Assembly: GCA_003242515.1 (NCBI GenBank)
Contig: QGUS01000110.1
Location: 1 to 6,054 of the forward strand
DNA: 6,054 nucleotides
Source of the DNA: Actinomycetota bacterium
GTDB lineage: Bacteria > Actinomycetota > Acidimicrobiia > Spongiisociales > ZC4RG35
Reading direction: 5' to 3'
The first letter of the stretch is position 1; each line of letters opens with the position of its first letter. Shown piece after piece: positions 6,050 to 6,054 of this stretch. The notes under the pieces are model-generated. The model saw only the letters and a program-made list of their open reading frames with translations, did not search any database and had not been told where the DNA came from. The position numbers were made by a program, and so were the translations under genes.

Positions 6050-6054
6050 GGGAG

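Noticed and set aside
1..6054. CRISPR arrays, tRNA or rRNA genes, insertion sequences, phage genes
   Set aside because: No short regularly spaced repeats with unique spacers, no cloverleaf-like or ribosomal sequence, and no transposase or integrase motifs were seen. The only repeats are in-frame protein-domain duplications.

Overview
The window is very GC-rich (roughly 70% by eye), with strong G/C preference at third codon positions, GTG starts, a GTGA stop/start overlap and long spurious antisense frames. This fits a high-GC actinobacterium. The style of the secreted nuclease and the leaderless-looking promoters would suit Acidimicrobiia or a relative, but the lineage is inferred and not shown by a marker gene.

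Layout: (1) Positions 1-438, minus strand, hold the N-terminal part of a membrane-anchored or exported VanY-type D-alanyl-D-alanine carboxypeptidase; its C-terminus lies beyond the left edge. (2) A 140-bp divergent intergenic region (439-578) contains back-to-back candidate promoters, each with a -10-like hexamer exactly 6 nt before a start codon, suggesting leaderless mRNAs. (3) Positions 579-2380, plus strand, hold a NarL/DesK-type two-component system: a membrane sensor histidine kinase and a LuxR/NarL response regulator, overlapping by 4 bases. (4) After a 78-bp gap with its own candidate promoter and a usable Shine-Dalgarno, positions 2459-5944 encode a 1161-residue secreted nuclease of the ExeM/NucH type. 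Its order is signal peptide, two tandem lamin-tail domains, an OB-fold region, an endonuclease/exonuclease/phosphatase (DNase I-like) catalytic domain, and three C-terminal chitin-binding type 3 (CBM5/12-like) modules. (5) Positions 5949-6032 hold a 27-codon reading frame with a lipoprotein-like leader, possibly a real small peptide or the broken start of a gene running off the right edge.

How they may work together: the carboxypeptidase and the two-component genes share a divergent control region and could respond to the same envelope signal. The nuclease is downstream of the regulator on the same strand and could be a target, but its gap and separate promoter mean this is inference from position only. 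The most distinctive item is the nuclease itself: DNA degradation coupled in one exported polypeptide to three carbohydrate-binding modules, which suggests DNA scavenging while attached to chitin-like particles or biofilm polysaccharide.
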